Part shown: positions 45,812 through 54,814 of the stretch, piece by piece
How positions within the stretch are numbered: the stretch's first letter is position 1
How the letters are laid out: every line of letters begins with the position of its first letter
From: CAIWHR01 sp963726765
GTDB lineage: Bacteria; Pseudomonadota; Gammaproteobacteria; Burkholderiales; Casimicrobiaceae
Assembly (NCBI GenBank): GCA_963726765.1
Contig: CAVSDH010000011.1
Span: forward strand, 620,001-684,000
Length of the DNA: 64,000 nt
Direction of reading: 5' to 3'
Position numbers and translations under genes: made by a program
The notes under the pieces: generated by a model
What the model saw: only the letters and a program-made list of their open reading frames with translations
What the model was told of the DNA's origin: nothing
Databases searched by the model: none

Positions 45812-46276
45812 TCAGTCGAGCCCTCCGAGCAGCGCGTCCAGCTTCGCGATGCTCATGCTCTCGTGATACTTGTTGTTGACCACGATCACCGGCGCCGTGC
45901 CGCACGACCCGAGGCATTCGGCAGTCGTCCACGTGATGCGACCGTCCGGCGTGGTCTCGCCCTGGCCGATCCCGAGCTTCGACTTGAGGTGCGACATCAG
46001 TCGCTCGGCGCCGCACATCGAGCAGCTGACGTTGCGGCAGGTCTCGATGTGCCAGCGCCCGACGGGCTTGCGCCGGAACTGCGTGTAGTAGCTCAGCACC
46101 TCCTCCACCTGGATCCGCGGCACGCCGAGGTAGTCGACCAGGCCGTCGATGTCGCTGTCCGCGACGTAGCCGCGATCTTCCTGGATGCGACGCAGGCAGG
46201 GCAGCACGAGCGAGGATTCGAAACCGGCCGGAAAGCGGACACGCAGTTTCTCGAACTCCGGGATCAGGTGCTTCAT
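45812..46276 (-). CDS. nuoE: NADH-quinone oxidoreductase subunit E
   Basis: A 154-residue thioredoxin-like [2Fe-2S] subunit. The four cluster cysteines are CRNVSC and, 40 residues on, CLGSC, in the usual order. The N-terminal helical bundle LPCLRRIQEDRGYVADSDIDGLVDYLGVP is normal. It lies 18 bases after nuoD. Confidence 0.95.
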   Translation of the reverse strand: MKHLIPEFEKLRVRFPAGFESSLVLPCLRRIQEDRGYVADSDIDGLVDYLGVPRIQVEEVLSYYTQFRRKPVGRWHIETCRNVSCSMCGAERLMSHLKSKLGIGQGETTPDGRITWTTAECLGSCGTAPVIVVNNKYHESMSIAKLDALLGGLD

Positions 46277-46294
46277 CGATCGCTCATCGGTCGC

Positions 46295-47512
46295 TTATCG
46301 GTCACACTCGCCGCCGATCATGTTGATCGAGCCGAAGGTCGGAATGAGATCGGCGAGCTGGTAACCTTCGAGCATGAGGTGCACGCCGCCCATGTGCACG
46401 AAGCTCGGTGAGCGCACGTGCATCTTGTAGGGCGATCCGCCGCCCGTGCTCACGAGATAGAAGCCGAGCTCGCCGTTGGGCGCCTCGTGCGCCGTGTAGA
46501 CCTCCCCGGCGGGAACCTGCGGGCCTTCCATGATCAGCTTGAAGTGGTTGATCAGCGACTCGATCTCCGAGTACACGAGGGATTTCTCCGGAAGCACGCA
46601 GCGCCGGTCGTCCACGTTGATCGGGCCGTCCGGCAGTCGCCTCACGAGCTGACGGATCATGTGGATGGATTCGTCCATCTCGCGCATGCGCACGTAGTAA
46701 CGGTCGTAGTTGTCGCCGTTGATGCCGACCGGCACCTCGAAATCGAGCTCGCCATACGCAAGATAGGGCGCGTCCTTGCGCAGGTCGCGGGGCACGCCCG
46801 TCGAGCGCAGGATGGGGCCGGTGTAGCCCCAGTTGACCGCGTCGGCGGCCGAGATCACGCCGACGTTGCGCGTGCGGTCGATGAAGATGCGATTGCGGTC
46901 GATCAGCCCGTGAATGCGCGCGAGGAAATCTTCGTACAAGGCGAGAATTTCGTCGAGGCGCGTGAGCCAGCCGTCGGGGAGATCGCGGGCAAGGCCGCCG
47001 ATGCGGCCGTAGGTGTAGGTGACGCGCGCCCCGGTCAGCGCCGCGAGGTGCTCGTAGATGTAGTCGCGGATCATCACGAGGTAGAGAAAGGCCGTCATCG
47101 CCCCGAGTTCCATCAGCGACGCGGCGATGCACGTGAGGTGGTCGGCGATGCGCGAATACTCCGACAGCAGCGTGCGCAGGTACTTGCAGCGCGGCGTGAT
47201 CTCGATGTCCATCAGCGTTTCGACGGCCTCGCAGTACGCAAAGTCGTTGATCAGCCCGGAACAGTAGTTGAGCCGGTCGACATACGGGATCAGGTTGGTC
47301 CAGGTGTGGTCCTCGCACTCCTTCTCGAAGCCGCGGTGCAGGTAACCGCAGTGCACGTCCACCCGCCGCACCCTTTCGCCGTCCAGCGCGGCGATGACCT
47401 GGATCGTTCCGTGCGTGGCCGGATGCGACGGCCCGATGTTGACGATGACCTCGTCGTCGCTCTGCGCGCCGAACGCTGCGCGGACCGGGTTGGGGAACGT
47501 GGTTTCCGTCAT
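46295..47512 (-). CDS. nuoD: NADH-quinone oxidoreductase subunit D
   Basis: A 405-residue 49-kDa-type subunit that forms the quinone site with NuoB. Motifs: NIGPSHPATHGTIQVIAALDGE, CGYLHRGFEKECEDHTWTN, YVDRLNYCSGLINDFAYC and VHMGGVHLMLEGYQLADLIPTFGSINMIGGECDR at the C-terminus. It contains the quinone-contact histidine and tyrosine regions. The gap to the nuoBC frame is eight bases. Confidence 0.95.
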   Translation of the reverse strand: MTETTFPNPVRAAFGAQSDDEVIVNIGPSHPATHGTIQVIAALDGERVRRVDVHCGYLHRGFEKECEDHTWTNLIPYVDRLNYCSGLINDFAYCEAVETLMDIEITPRCKYLRTLLSEYSRIADHLTCIAASLMELGAMTAFLYLVMIRDYIYEHLAALTGARVTYTYGRIGGLARDLPDGWLTRLDEILALYEDFLARIHGLIDRNRIFIDRTRNVGVISAADAVNWGYTGPILRSTGVPRDLRKDAPYLAYGELDFEVPVGINGDNYDRYYVRMREMDESIHMIRQLVRRLPDGPINVDDRRCVLPEKSLVYSEIESLINHFKLIMEGPQVPAGEVYTAHEAPNGELGFYLVSTGGGSPYKMHVRSPSFVHMGGVHLMLEGYQLADLIPTFGSINMIGGECDR

Positions 47513-47520
47513 CGCCGCTT

Positions 47521-48513
47521 CTACGACCGGTAGGGAACAAGAGGCTGGTCCTGTTCCTTCGGATAGTCCTTGCGCAGCGGATGGCCGGTGAATCCCTCGT
47601 AGAGCAGGAGCGGCCGCAGGTCGCCGTTGCCGCGGAAGCCGATTCCGTACATCTCGTGGCATTCGCGTTCCATGAAGCGCGCGGAGCCGTAGAGCGAGGT
47701 CAGCGAATCGACCGTGGGGTCGGCTTCCGGAACGCGCGTCTTCAGCCGGACGCGGGCGAAGTGCGCCGTGGAATAGAAGTGGTACACGACGTCGAAGCGC
47801 GGAGTCCTTTCCGGCCAGTCCACCGCCGTCACGTCGAGGAACAGGTCGAAGCCGAATCCCGTCTTGAGCTCTCGCACGACGCCGAGCAGGGCGGCGGGCT
47901 CGAGCGTCACCGCGAGCGTGCCGTGGGACAGGGTGACATCGCTCGCGGCGGAACCGAGCCGCTGCGCCAGGAGTTCGGGAGTCGGAATCGCCATGATCAG
48001 AACGCTGTCGGTCAGGATCGGGTGGTGCGAGGCCGCGATGCGGTCCTGCAGCTTCATGATCGCGTCGATCACCGTCTCCGGCCGCGGCGGGCATCCGGGG
48101 ACGTAGATGTCCACGGGAATGATCTTGTCGATGCCGGCGACGGCGGCGTAATTCTGGTAGAACCCGCCGCTCGTTGCGCAGGCGCCGAACGCCATTACCC
48201 ACTTGGGCTCGCACATCTGCTCGTAGACGCGCAGGAGAACGGGTGCCTGCTTCTGGGTCACCGTGCCGACCACCATCAGCAGGTCCGACTGGCGCGGCGA
48301 GAACCGGGGGAGGGCGGCGCCGAACCGGTCGGTGTCGTAGGGAGTGGAGCTCACCGCCATGAATTCCATCGCGCAGCATGCCGTGACGAACGGGTACGGG
48401 AACAGCGAGAACTTGCGCGCCCAGCCGACCAGCTCGTCCTTCTTGGTCGAGAAGTACTCGAACGCGGGCGACCGGGCATTGGCCGGATGGATCGGAATCG
48501 TGGTCGTCGCCAT
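47521..48513 (-). CDS. nuoBC: NADH-quinone oxidoreductase subunits B and C in one reading frame (NuoBC)
   Basis: One uninterrupted 330-residue frame. Residues 1-170 are NuoB (TACCAMEF, DRFGAALPRFSPRQSDLLMVVG, GACATSGGFYQNYAAVAGID and VPGCPPRPETVIDAIMKLQDR, giving the N2 cluster ligands). From about MAIPTPELLAQ (residue 174) NuoC follows (FDLFLDVTAVDWPERTPRFDVVYHFYS, ERECHEMYGIGFRGNGDLRP). No stop lies between them. The NuoB sequence resembles the deltaproteobacterial/Aquifex-like version rather than the usual betaproteobacterial one, by impression. Either a true fusion, or two genes joined by a one-base error: a TGA sits one frame off in the linker at about 48000. Confidence 0.88.
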   Translation of the reverse strand: MATTTIPIHPANARSPAFEYFSTKKDELVGWARKFSLFPYPFVTACCAMEFMAVSSTPYDTDRFGAALPRFSPRQSDLLMVVGTVTQKQAPVLLRVYEQMCEPKWVMAFGACATSGGFYQNYAAVAGIDKIIPVDIYVPGCPPRPETVIDAIMKLQDRIAASHHPILTDSVLIMAIPTPELLAQRLGSAASDVTLSHGTLAVTLEPAALLGVVRELKTGFGFDLFLDVTAVDWPERTPRFDVVYHFYSTAHFARVRLKTRVPEADPTVDSLTSLYGSARFMERECHEMYGIGFRGNGDLRPLLLYEGFTGHPLRKDYPKEQDQPLVPYRS

Positions 48514-48515
48514 CG

Positions 48516-48881
48516 CTATTCCGTGACGGCTTCCAGGAGCCGCGCGCGGTAGACGTAGAGCAGAATTGCAACCAGCAGGAAGGCGAAGATGAAGAACGTG
48601 AACAGCATGAAGCCCGTGAGCGGCTGCGCGCCCAGGGCCCAGATGTAAAGGAACACGGTCTCGAGGTCGAAGAGCAGGAACGCGATGGCGACCGCGTAGT
48701 ACTTGATCGGGACCGCCTTCACGTTGCGCGTGTCGAGGGCGGTCGCGCCGCACTCGAACGGTTCCATCTTGAGCGCGGTGGGCTTCGGCTTCGGTCCGAG
48801 CACGCGATTCATCAGGAGCGTGACCGCGACGAAGCCGAGAATGGCCACGATGTAAAGGGCGAAGGCACCGTAGGGGTTCAT
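48516..48881 (-). CDS. nuoA: NADH-quinone oxidoreductase subunit A
   Basis: A 121-residue three-helix subunit with MEPFECGATALDTRN and KYYAVAIAFLLFDLETVFLYIWALG, including the exposed TMH1-2 loop cysteine characteristic of NuoA. First gene of the nuo operon; the ATG at 48881 is 234 bases from an FNR-type box and divergent from the GltD-like/NifJ operon. Confidence 0.95.
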   Translation of the reverse strand: MNPYGAFALYIVAILGFVAVTLLMNRVLGPKPKPTALKMEPFECGATALDTRNVKAVPIKYYAVAIAFLLFDLETVFLYIWALGAQPLTGFMLFTFFIFAFLLVAILLYVYRARLLEAVTE

Positions 48882-49114
48882 GTCGGGAAGGTGCCGTCCG
48901 GTCTCAAGTTGTGCGCGCGTTCCTGCGTGAATTGCCGGGTGTGGCGAGCGGGCTGCCGCTCTCCGTGTCGCCGGTTCCGTACGGTCGAAATTCGATGCCT
49001 GTTATGCGCCGGTTGGTCACGCCCCGGGTGTCGCATCGCGTGTGCCCGATGCGGAAATCCCGTCGCGCGTTTCCTCCCAGGTGCATACGGTAAGCGCACG
49101 GCCGGCACGCGCGT

Positions 49115-49128
49115 TTGACATGGATCAA
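49115..49128. promoter_or_regulatory. FNR-type box (nuo side)
   Basis: TTGACATGGATCAA: TTGAC-N4-ATCAA, the best match in the window to the FNR/ANR consensus TTGAT-N4-ATCAA. Confidence 0.72.
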
Positions 49129-49191
49129 CGGACGGCAAACGTCCGGACGTCGCCTGAAAGCCGCGATGCGGCGGCGGGTCGTTGCGGATGC

Positions 49192-49205
49192 ATGACCTGG
49201 ATCAA
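49192..49205. promoter_or_regulatory. FNR-type box (NifJ side)
   Basis: ATGACCTGGATCAA: one mismatch from TTGAC-N4-ATCAA, followed at normal distance by a -10-like TAGTTT toward the GltD-like gene. Confidence 0.6.
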
Positions 49206-49522
49206 TCGACGCGGTTCGGTGCCGAGGTAGTTTTCGCCAGCATCGGTCGCGGCGCTCGGTCCCGAGCAATCCGGCGCGGCAAATCGCCGCGACGGGATCG
49301 GCATCGCGCATACCGGACCACGGCGGGGCGAAGTAAAGTGTCGGATGTCCGTTGGGGAAACTTCACCCGCCGCGGAGATAAGAATTCGGACGGATCGGCG
49401 ATGCACGAGGCGTCCGCTGCGGCCATGGCCCCGGAGTCCCGTTGCCGATGACGCGGCACCGGAGTCGTTGACGTTCCCGAAAGCTGGCAACGGCGGCCCC
49501 TACAGGATCGAGGATCTTTGCG

Positions 49523-51214
49523 ATGAGCCTGATTCCAAAAGACATCACTCCCGTCTACAAGGCGACCATCGGCAAGGGAACCGGCGCCCGTCGCTGGCAG
49601 AGGCCGGTCTACGTCGATCTTCTGCCGCCGTGCAACGACGCGTGCCCGGCCGGTGAAAACATTCAGGCGTGGCTCGATCTCGCGCAGGCCGGTCGATACG
49701 AGGAGGCCTGGCGGAAATACATGGAAGAGAACCCGCTTCCGGGCACGCACGGCCGCGCGTGCTATCACCCCTGCGAGAGTGCGTGTAATCGCCGGCATCT
49801 GGACCAGCCCGTTTCGATTCATTCGCTCGACCGCTTCCTGGGCGACCTTGCGACGGCGCAGGGGTGGAAAGTTCCGGTCGACCCGCCGACCGGCAAGCGG
49901 GTGCTCGTGGTCGGCGCCGGCCCCGCCGGATTGTCGTGCGCCTATCACTTGAAGCGCCTCGGCCACGACGTCGAAATCCGGGATGCCGCGCCGGAGCCGG
50001 GCGGGATGATGCACTACGGCATCCCGCAATACCGGCTCCCGCGCGAAGGCCTGATGAAGGAGATCGAACGCATCAGGGAGATGGGCGTGACGATCACCTG
50101 CAACTACAGAGTCAACGACGTGGTTGCGGAAAAGGATGCCGGCAACTTCGATGCCGTGTTCCTTGCCGTCGGCGCGGAAGTCGGCAACCACCTCGACATT
50201 CCGTCGATGGATGGTGGCCGGCTGATCCATGCGCTGGAGCTCCTCGAGCAGGTCGAGCAGGGACACGCGCCCAGGCTCGGTCGGGTGGTCGGGATCGTCG
50301 GCGCCGGCAACACGGCGGTGGATGCCGCCCGTGTCGCGCGCCGTCTGGGCGCCGAGGAAGCGGTCCTCATCTACCGCTCCGACCGTCAGCACATGCGCGC
50401 CCACGCGGAGGAGGCGAAGGAGGCGTTCGCGGAGGGCGTCAAGGTCAGGTGGATGTCCACGGTCAAGCAGTTCGACCGCGACGAAATCGTGGTCGAGCAG
50501 ATGCAGATGCTGCCCGACGGCTCCGGCACCGTCGGAACCGGCAAGTTCGAGCGGCTCAAGGCGGATTCCATCGTGCTGGCGGTGGGCGAGCACTCGGACT
50601 TGGCGTTCCTGCGAATGTTGCCCGAAGTGAAGATCGGCCGCGGCGACGTCGTCGAAGTGGACCGGCACATGAGCACCGGCCACCCCGGCGTCTTCGCCGG
50701 CGGCGACATGATAGGCGGCGCCCGGACGATGACCGCGGCGGTCGGCCACGGCAAGAAGGCAGCGCGGAGCATCGACGCCTGGATGCGCGGGGAAGTCCAC
50801 GAGCCGCGCCCGAAGAACCCGATCGTCGATTTCGACGCGCTCAATCTGCCGGTCTTTCTCGATGCCGACCGGCGCGAACAGGCCGCGGTGCCGGTGGCGA
50901 AGCGCGTGGGCTTCGAGGAAATCGTGGGCGGCCTCACGGAGAAGGAGGCGCGCTACGAGGCACGGCGCTGTCTGTCGTGCGGCAATTGCTATGAGTGCGA
51001 CAACTGTTATGCGTCGTGCCCGGAGCAGGCGATCGCCAAGCTCGGCCCGGGCCGCTTCTACCGCATCACGTACGACCTTTGCACCGGCTGCGCCGTGTGT
51101 TTCGAGCAGTGCCCGTGCCACGCGATCGAAATGGAACCGGAGCCGCACGACGCGGCGCAGGGGAGTGCGGGTTCGTCCGCCCTGATGCCGACGACGTTCA
51201 AGGTCCGCCCATGA
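49523..51214 (+). CDS. GltD-like NAD(P)H:ferredoxin oxidoreductase with C-terminal ferredoxin domain
   Basis: A 563-residue flavoprotein related to the small subunit of glutamate synthase. N-terminal Fe-S region CNDACPAGENIQAWL and CYHPCESACNR, FAD motif VLVVGAGPAGLSCAYHL, PGGMMHYGIPQYRLPR, a second nucleotide fold VGIVGAGNTAVDAARVARR, then two [4Fe-4S] motifs CYECDNCYASCP and CTGCAVCFEQCP. No glutamate synthase large subunit is nearby; instead NifJ follows 21 bases on, so it probably exchanges electrons between NAD(P)H and the ferredoxin used by that enzyme. Divergent from nuo, with FNR-type boxes upstream. Confidence 0.9.
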   Translation: MSLIPKDITPVYKATIGKGTGARRWQRPVYVDLLPPCNDACPAGENIQAWLDLAQAGRYEEAWRKYMEENPLPGTHGRACYHPCESACNRRHLDQPVSIHSLDRFLGDLATAQGWKVPVDPPTGKRVLVVGAGPAGLSCAYHLKRLGHDVEIRDAAPEPGGMMHYGIPQYRLPREGLMKEIERIREMGVTITCNYRVNDVVAEKDAGNFDAVFLAVGAEVGNHLDIPSMDGGRLIHALELLEQVEQGHAPRLGRVVGIVGAGNTAVDAARVARRLGAEEAVLIYRSDRQHMRAHAEEAKEAFAEGVKVRWMSTVKQFDRDEIVVEQMQMLPDGSGTVGTGKFERLKADSIVLAVGEHSDLAFLRMLPEVKIGRGDVVEVDRHMSTGHPGVFAGGDMIGGARTMTAAVGHGKKAARSIDAWMRGEVHEPRPKNPIVDFDALNLPVFLDADRREQAAVPVAKRVGFEEIVGGLTEKEARYEARRCLSCGNCYECDNCYASCPEQAIAKLGPGRFYRITYDLCTGCAVCFEQCPCHAIEMEPEPHDAAQGSAGSSALMPTTFKVRP

Positions 51215-51235
51215 TCCTTCTTCCGGAGCGATGAC

Positions 51236-54200
51236 ATGACCAGGATCGAAACGGCCGTCATGGACGGCAATACCGCCGCCGCGCACATCGCCTACCGCGT
51301 CAACGAAGTCGCGGCGATCTTTCCCATCACGCCGTCGTCGACGATGGCCGAGCTGGCGGACGCGTGGGCGACGGAAGGCATCCTGAACCTGTGGGGAAAC
51401 GTTCCGGTGGTGCAGCAGATGCAATCGGAGGGCGGCGCTGCCGGCGCCCTGCACGGGTCGCTGCAAAGCGGTGCGCTGACGACGACGTTCACCGCGTCGC
51501 AGGGGCTGCTGCTGATGCTGCCCAACATGTACAAGATTGCAGGAGAGCTGACCCCTTGCGTCTTCCACGTGGCGGCACGCGCGCTCGCGACCCAGGCGCT
51601 GTCGATCTTCGGCGATCACTCCGACGTGATGAGCGCGCGGATGACGGGCTTCGCCATGCTGGCCGCCGCATCGGTGCAGGAGGCCCACGATCTCGCGCTC
51701 GTCGCCCAGGCGGCGACGCTCGAGTCGCGCGTGCCCATCCTCTTCTTCTTCGACGGCTTTCGCACTTCGCACGAGGAGAACAAGATCTCGCTCATACCGG
51801 ACGCGCAGATCCGGGCGATGATCGACGACGATCTCGTGCGCGACTTCCGTGCGCGGGCGCTCTCGCCCGAACATCCGGTGGTCCGGGGCACGGCCCACAA
51901 TCCGGACACGTTCTTTCAGGCGCGAGAACGTGCCAACCCGATCTACGCGCGGTTTCCCGGCATCGTGCAGAAGACGATGGATCGCTTCGCCGAGCTGACC
52001 GGACGCAGCTACCGGCTGTTTCGCTACGCGGGTCATCCCGAGGCCGAGCGCGTGGTCGTCGCGATCGGCTCGGGTTGCGAGGTGCTCGACGAAACCGCCG
52101 CGTGGCTCAATGCAAACGGAGCGAAGGTCGGCGTGTTGCAGGTCGCGCTCTACCGACCGTGGGACGCGGACGCCTTTCTCGCCGCGCTGCCGAAATCGGT
52201 GCAATCGGTCGCGGTCCTCGATCGCACCAAGGAGCCGGGAACGCTGGGCGAACCGCTGTACCTCGACGTCGTCGGTTCCTTTGCGCAGGGCGTCGCCTCC
52301 GGGACCTGGAAGTCGATGCCGAGGCTCATCGGCGGACGCTACGGACTGTCGTCGAAGGACTTCGATCCGGCGATGGCGAAGGCCGTGTTCGACGAGCTCG
52401 GCAAGGCGAAGCCGAAACACGGCTTCACGGTCGGCATCGTCGACGACGTGTCGCACACGAGCCTCGAGGTCGACCCGTCGTTCAACATCGAGCCGCCCGA
52501 CGTCGTTCGCGCGCTTTTCTACGGCCTCGGTGCCGACGGCACCGTGGGCGCCAACAAGAATTCGGTGAAGATCCTGGCCGCCGACCCCGCGCGTTACGCG
52601 CAGGGCTACTTCGTGTACGACTCGAAGAAGTCCGGGTCGACCACGATTTCGCACCTGCGCTTCGGGCCGAAGCGCGTGCGCGCGCCCTACCTCATCAAGG
52701 CGGCGAGCTTCGTCGGCGTCCACAAGTTCGACTTCCTGTTCAAGCAGGACGTTCTCGGCGCCGCGGCGCCCGGCGCGATCGTGCTCATCAACAGCCCCTA
52801 TGGACCGGACGAGGTGTGGGACGAGCTGCCGCGCGCGGTTCAGCAGCAGGTCATCGACAAGGGACTCAAGGTTTTCGTGGTCGACGCGTCCAGGGTCGCG
52901 TTTGATCTGGGGCTCGGCGCGCGCAGCAATACCATTCTCCAGACCTGCTTTTTCGCGCTTTCCGGCGTGCTTCCTCGCGACGAGGCGATATCCGCCATCA
53001 AGAAGGAGACCGAAAAGACCTACGCGCGCAAGGGCGCCGAAGTCGTGAAGAAGAACTTCGCGGCCATCGACAGCGCGCTCGCCAATCTCCGCGAGATGGC
53101 GGTCCCGGCCGCAGTGACGAGCGAGCGTGCCCTCTACAAGATGGTGCCGGACACGGCGCCCGAATTCGTCCGCAACGTCACCGCCGTCATGCTCGAGGGC
53201 CGCGGCGACCAGCTGCCGGTGAGCGCGATGCCCATCGACGGCACGTTCCCGGTCGGAACGACGAAATACGAGAAGCGCAACATCGCGGAAGAGGTGCCGA
53301 TATGGGAAGCCGGCCTCTGCATCCAGTGCGGCCAGTGCGCGATCGTGTGCCCGCACAGCGTCATCCGGGCGAAGTACTACGACCGCACCCGGCTCGAAGG
53401 AGCCCCGGCGACGTTCAAGGCCGTTCCGATCAACGCCCGCGGCTACCCGGATTCGCGCTACACATTGCAGGTCTATGTCGAGGACTGCACGGGATGCGGC
53501 GTCTGCGTGGAAAACTGCCCGTCCCACAGTCCGGAGGACGACAAGGTCAAGGCGATCAACATGAAGCCGCGGCAGGAGCACCTCGACGCGGAGCTCGAGA
53601 GCATCGCCTTCTTCGAGAAACTTCCCTGGGCGGACCGCACGCGGATCAACTTCGCCAACGTCCGCGGCGTGCAGTTCATGGAGCCTCTGTTCGAATTCTC
53701 GGGCGCCTGCGCGGGCTGCGGCGAGACGCCGTACCTGAAGCTGCTCTCGCAGCTCTTCGGCGATCGCCTGCAGATCGCCAACGCGACCGGCTGCTCGTCG
53801 ATCTACGGCGGAAACCTTCCCACGACGCCGTGGGCGGCGCGGTCGGACGGCCGCGGACCGGCATGGGCGAATTCGCTGTTCGAGGACAACGCCGAGTTCG
53901 GCATGGGCTACCGCATCGCCATCGACAAGCAGGCCGAGATCGCGCAGGCGCTCGCGCGAAAGCTCGCCCCGCGAGTGGGAGAGGACCTGGTCACGGCGCT
54001 GCTCGAGGCGCCGCAGGTCACGGAGTCCGACTTCCGCCTGCAGCGCGAGCGGCTTGCCGCACTCAAGGCGAAGCTCGCCGCGGCCGACGATCCCGACGGC
54101 AGGAACCTGCTGGCGCTCGCCGATTTTCTCGTTCGCCGGTCGGTATGGATCGTCGGCGGCGACGGCTGGGCGTACGACATCGGCTACGGCGGACTCGACC

Positions 54201-54814
54201 ACGTTCTCGCCACCGGTCGCAACGTCAACGTGCTGGTGCTGGACACCGAGGTGTATTCGAACACCGGCGGGCAGGCTTCCAAGGCGACGCCGCTCGGCGC
54301 ATCGGCGAAGTTCGCCGCCGCGGGCAGGAAGACACCGCGCAAGGACCTCGCGATGATGGCGATCGCCTACGGCAACGTCTACGTCGCGCAGGTCGCGATG
54401 GGCGCAAACAACGAGCAGGCGGTGATCGCCTTTCGCGAAGCAGAAGCCTACGACGGACCCTCGCTCATCCTCGCCTACTCGCAATGCATCGCGCACGGCA
54501 CGGACCTGCGTCATGGCATGAAACAGGCGGCACGTGCAGTCGCGAGCGGCCATTGGCCGCTGCTGCGTTTCGATCCGACGATGCGCGACCGCGACCTGAA
54601 CCCGTTCCGCCTCGACTCGACGCGCCCGCGCATTTCGCTCGAGGACTATCGTAGCCGCGAAGTGCGGTTCCGGGTGGTCGAGCAGACCAACCCGGGCGAA
54701 GCGCGACACATGCTGAAGCAGGCGCAACTCGCCATCGAGGAGCGTTACAAGCTGTACGAGGACCTTGCCGCGCGCGATGGCAGCCGGTTCCTTCCGCACT
54801 GGGAGAGCATATGA
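51236..54814 (+). CDS. nifJ: Pyruvate (2-oxoacid):ferredoxin oxidoreductase, NifJ type
   Basis: A 1192-residue single-chain enzyme converting pyruvate (or another 2-oxoacid) plus CoA to acyl-CoA, CO2 and reduced ferredoxin. Domain order: PITPSSTMAELADAW (domain I), TASQGLLLMLPNMYKIAGELTP, gamma-type domain near residues 420-640 (GLGADGTVGANKNSVKI), ferredoxin domain CIQCGQCAIVCP and CTGCGVCVENCP, and TPP domain SGACAGCGETPYLKLL with VGGDGWAYDIGYGGLDHVLA. Complete and unbroken despite its size. It overlaps the following dihydroorotate-dehydrogenase-like gene by four bases. Confidence 0.96.
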   Translation: MTRIETAVMDGNTAAAHIAYRVNEVAAIFPITPSSTMAELADAWATEGILNLWGNVPVVQQMQSEGGAAGALHGSLQSGALTTTFTASQGLLLMLPNMYKIAGELTPCVFHVAARALATQALSIFGDHSDVMSARMTGFAMLAAASVQEAHDLALVAQAATLESRVPILFFFDGFRTSHEENKISLIPDAQIRAMIDDDLVRDFRARALSPEHPVVRGTAHNPDTFFQARERANPIYARFPGIVQKTMDRFAELTGRSYRLFRYAGHPEAERVVVAIGSGCEVLDETAAWLNANGAKVGVLQVALYRPWDADAFLAALPKSVQSVAVLDRTKEPGTLGEPLYLDVVGSFAQGVASGTWKSMPRLIGGRYGLSSKDFDPAMAKAVFDELGKAKPKHGFTVGIVDDVSHTSLEVDPSFNIEPPDVVRALFYGLGADGTVGANKNSVKILAADPARYAQGYFVYDSKKSGSTTISHLRFGPKRVRAPYLIKAASFVGVHKFDFLFKQDVLGAAAPGAIVLINSPYGPDEVWDELPRAVQQQVIDKGLKVFVVDASRVAFDLGLGARSNTILQTCFFALSGVLPRDEAISAIKKETEKTYARKGAEVVKKNFAAIDSALANLREMAVPAAVTSERALYKMVPDTAPEFVRNVTAVMLEGRGDQLPVSAMPIDGTFPVGTTKYEKRNIAEEVPIWEAGLCIQCGQCAIVCPHSVIRAKYYDRTRLEGAPATFKAVPINARGYPDSRYTLQVYVEDCTGCGVCVENCPSHSPEDDKVKAINMKPRQEHLDAELESIAFFEKLPWADRTRINFANVRGVQFMEPLFEFSGACAGCGETPYLKLLSQLFGDRLQIANATGCSSIYGGNLPTTPWAARSDGRGPAWANSLFEDNAEFGMGYRIAIDKQAEIAQALARKLAPRVGEDLVTALLEAPQVTESDFRLQRERLAALKAKLAAADDPDGRNLLALADFLVRRSVWIVGGDGWAYDIGYGGLDHVLATGRNVNVLVLDTEVYSNTGGQASKATPLGASAKFAAAGRKTPRKDLAMMAIAYGNVYVAQVAMGANNEQAVIAFREAEAYDGPSLILAYSQCIAHGTDLRHGMKQAARAVASGHWPLLRFDPTMRDRDLNPFRLDSTRPRISLEDYRSREVRFRVVEQTNPGEARHMLKQAQLAIEERYKLYEDLAARDGSRFLPHWESI

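Larger units (their letters stand above)
48882..49522. other. Divergent control region between nuo and the GltD/NifJ operon
   Basis: 641 bases with no credible gene on either strand. It carries two FNR-type boxes 63 bases apart (49115-49128 and 49192-49205). TAGTTT (49228-49233) is 22 bases beyond the second box toward NifJ, a plausible -10; ACCGTA near 49091-49086 (minus) plays that role for nuo. The remaining 290 bases before the GltD-like gene form a long leader without recognisable riboswitch structure. Confidence 0.6.

Noticed and set aside
49202..54799. An 1865-codon open frame antisense to the GltD-like and nifJ genes
   Set aside because: It is the reverse-strand shadow of two well-conserved genes in G+C-rich DNA; its translation is Arg/Val/Asp-rich, with no domain.
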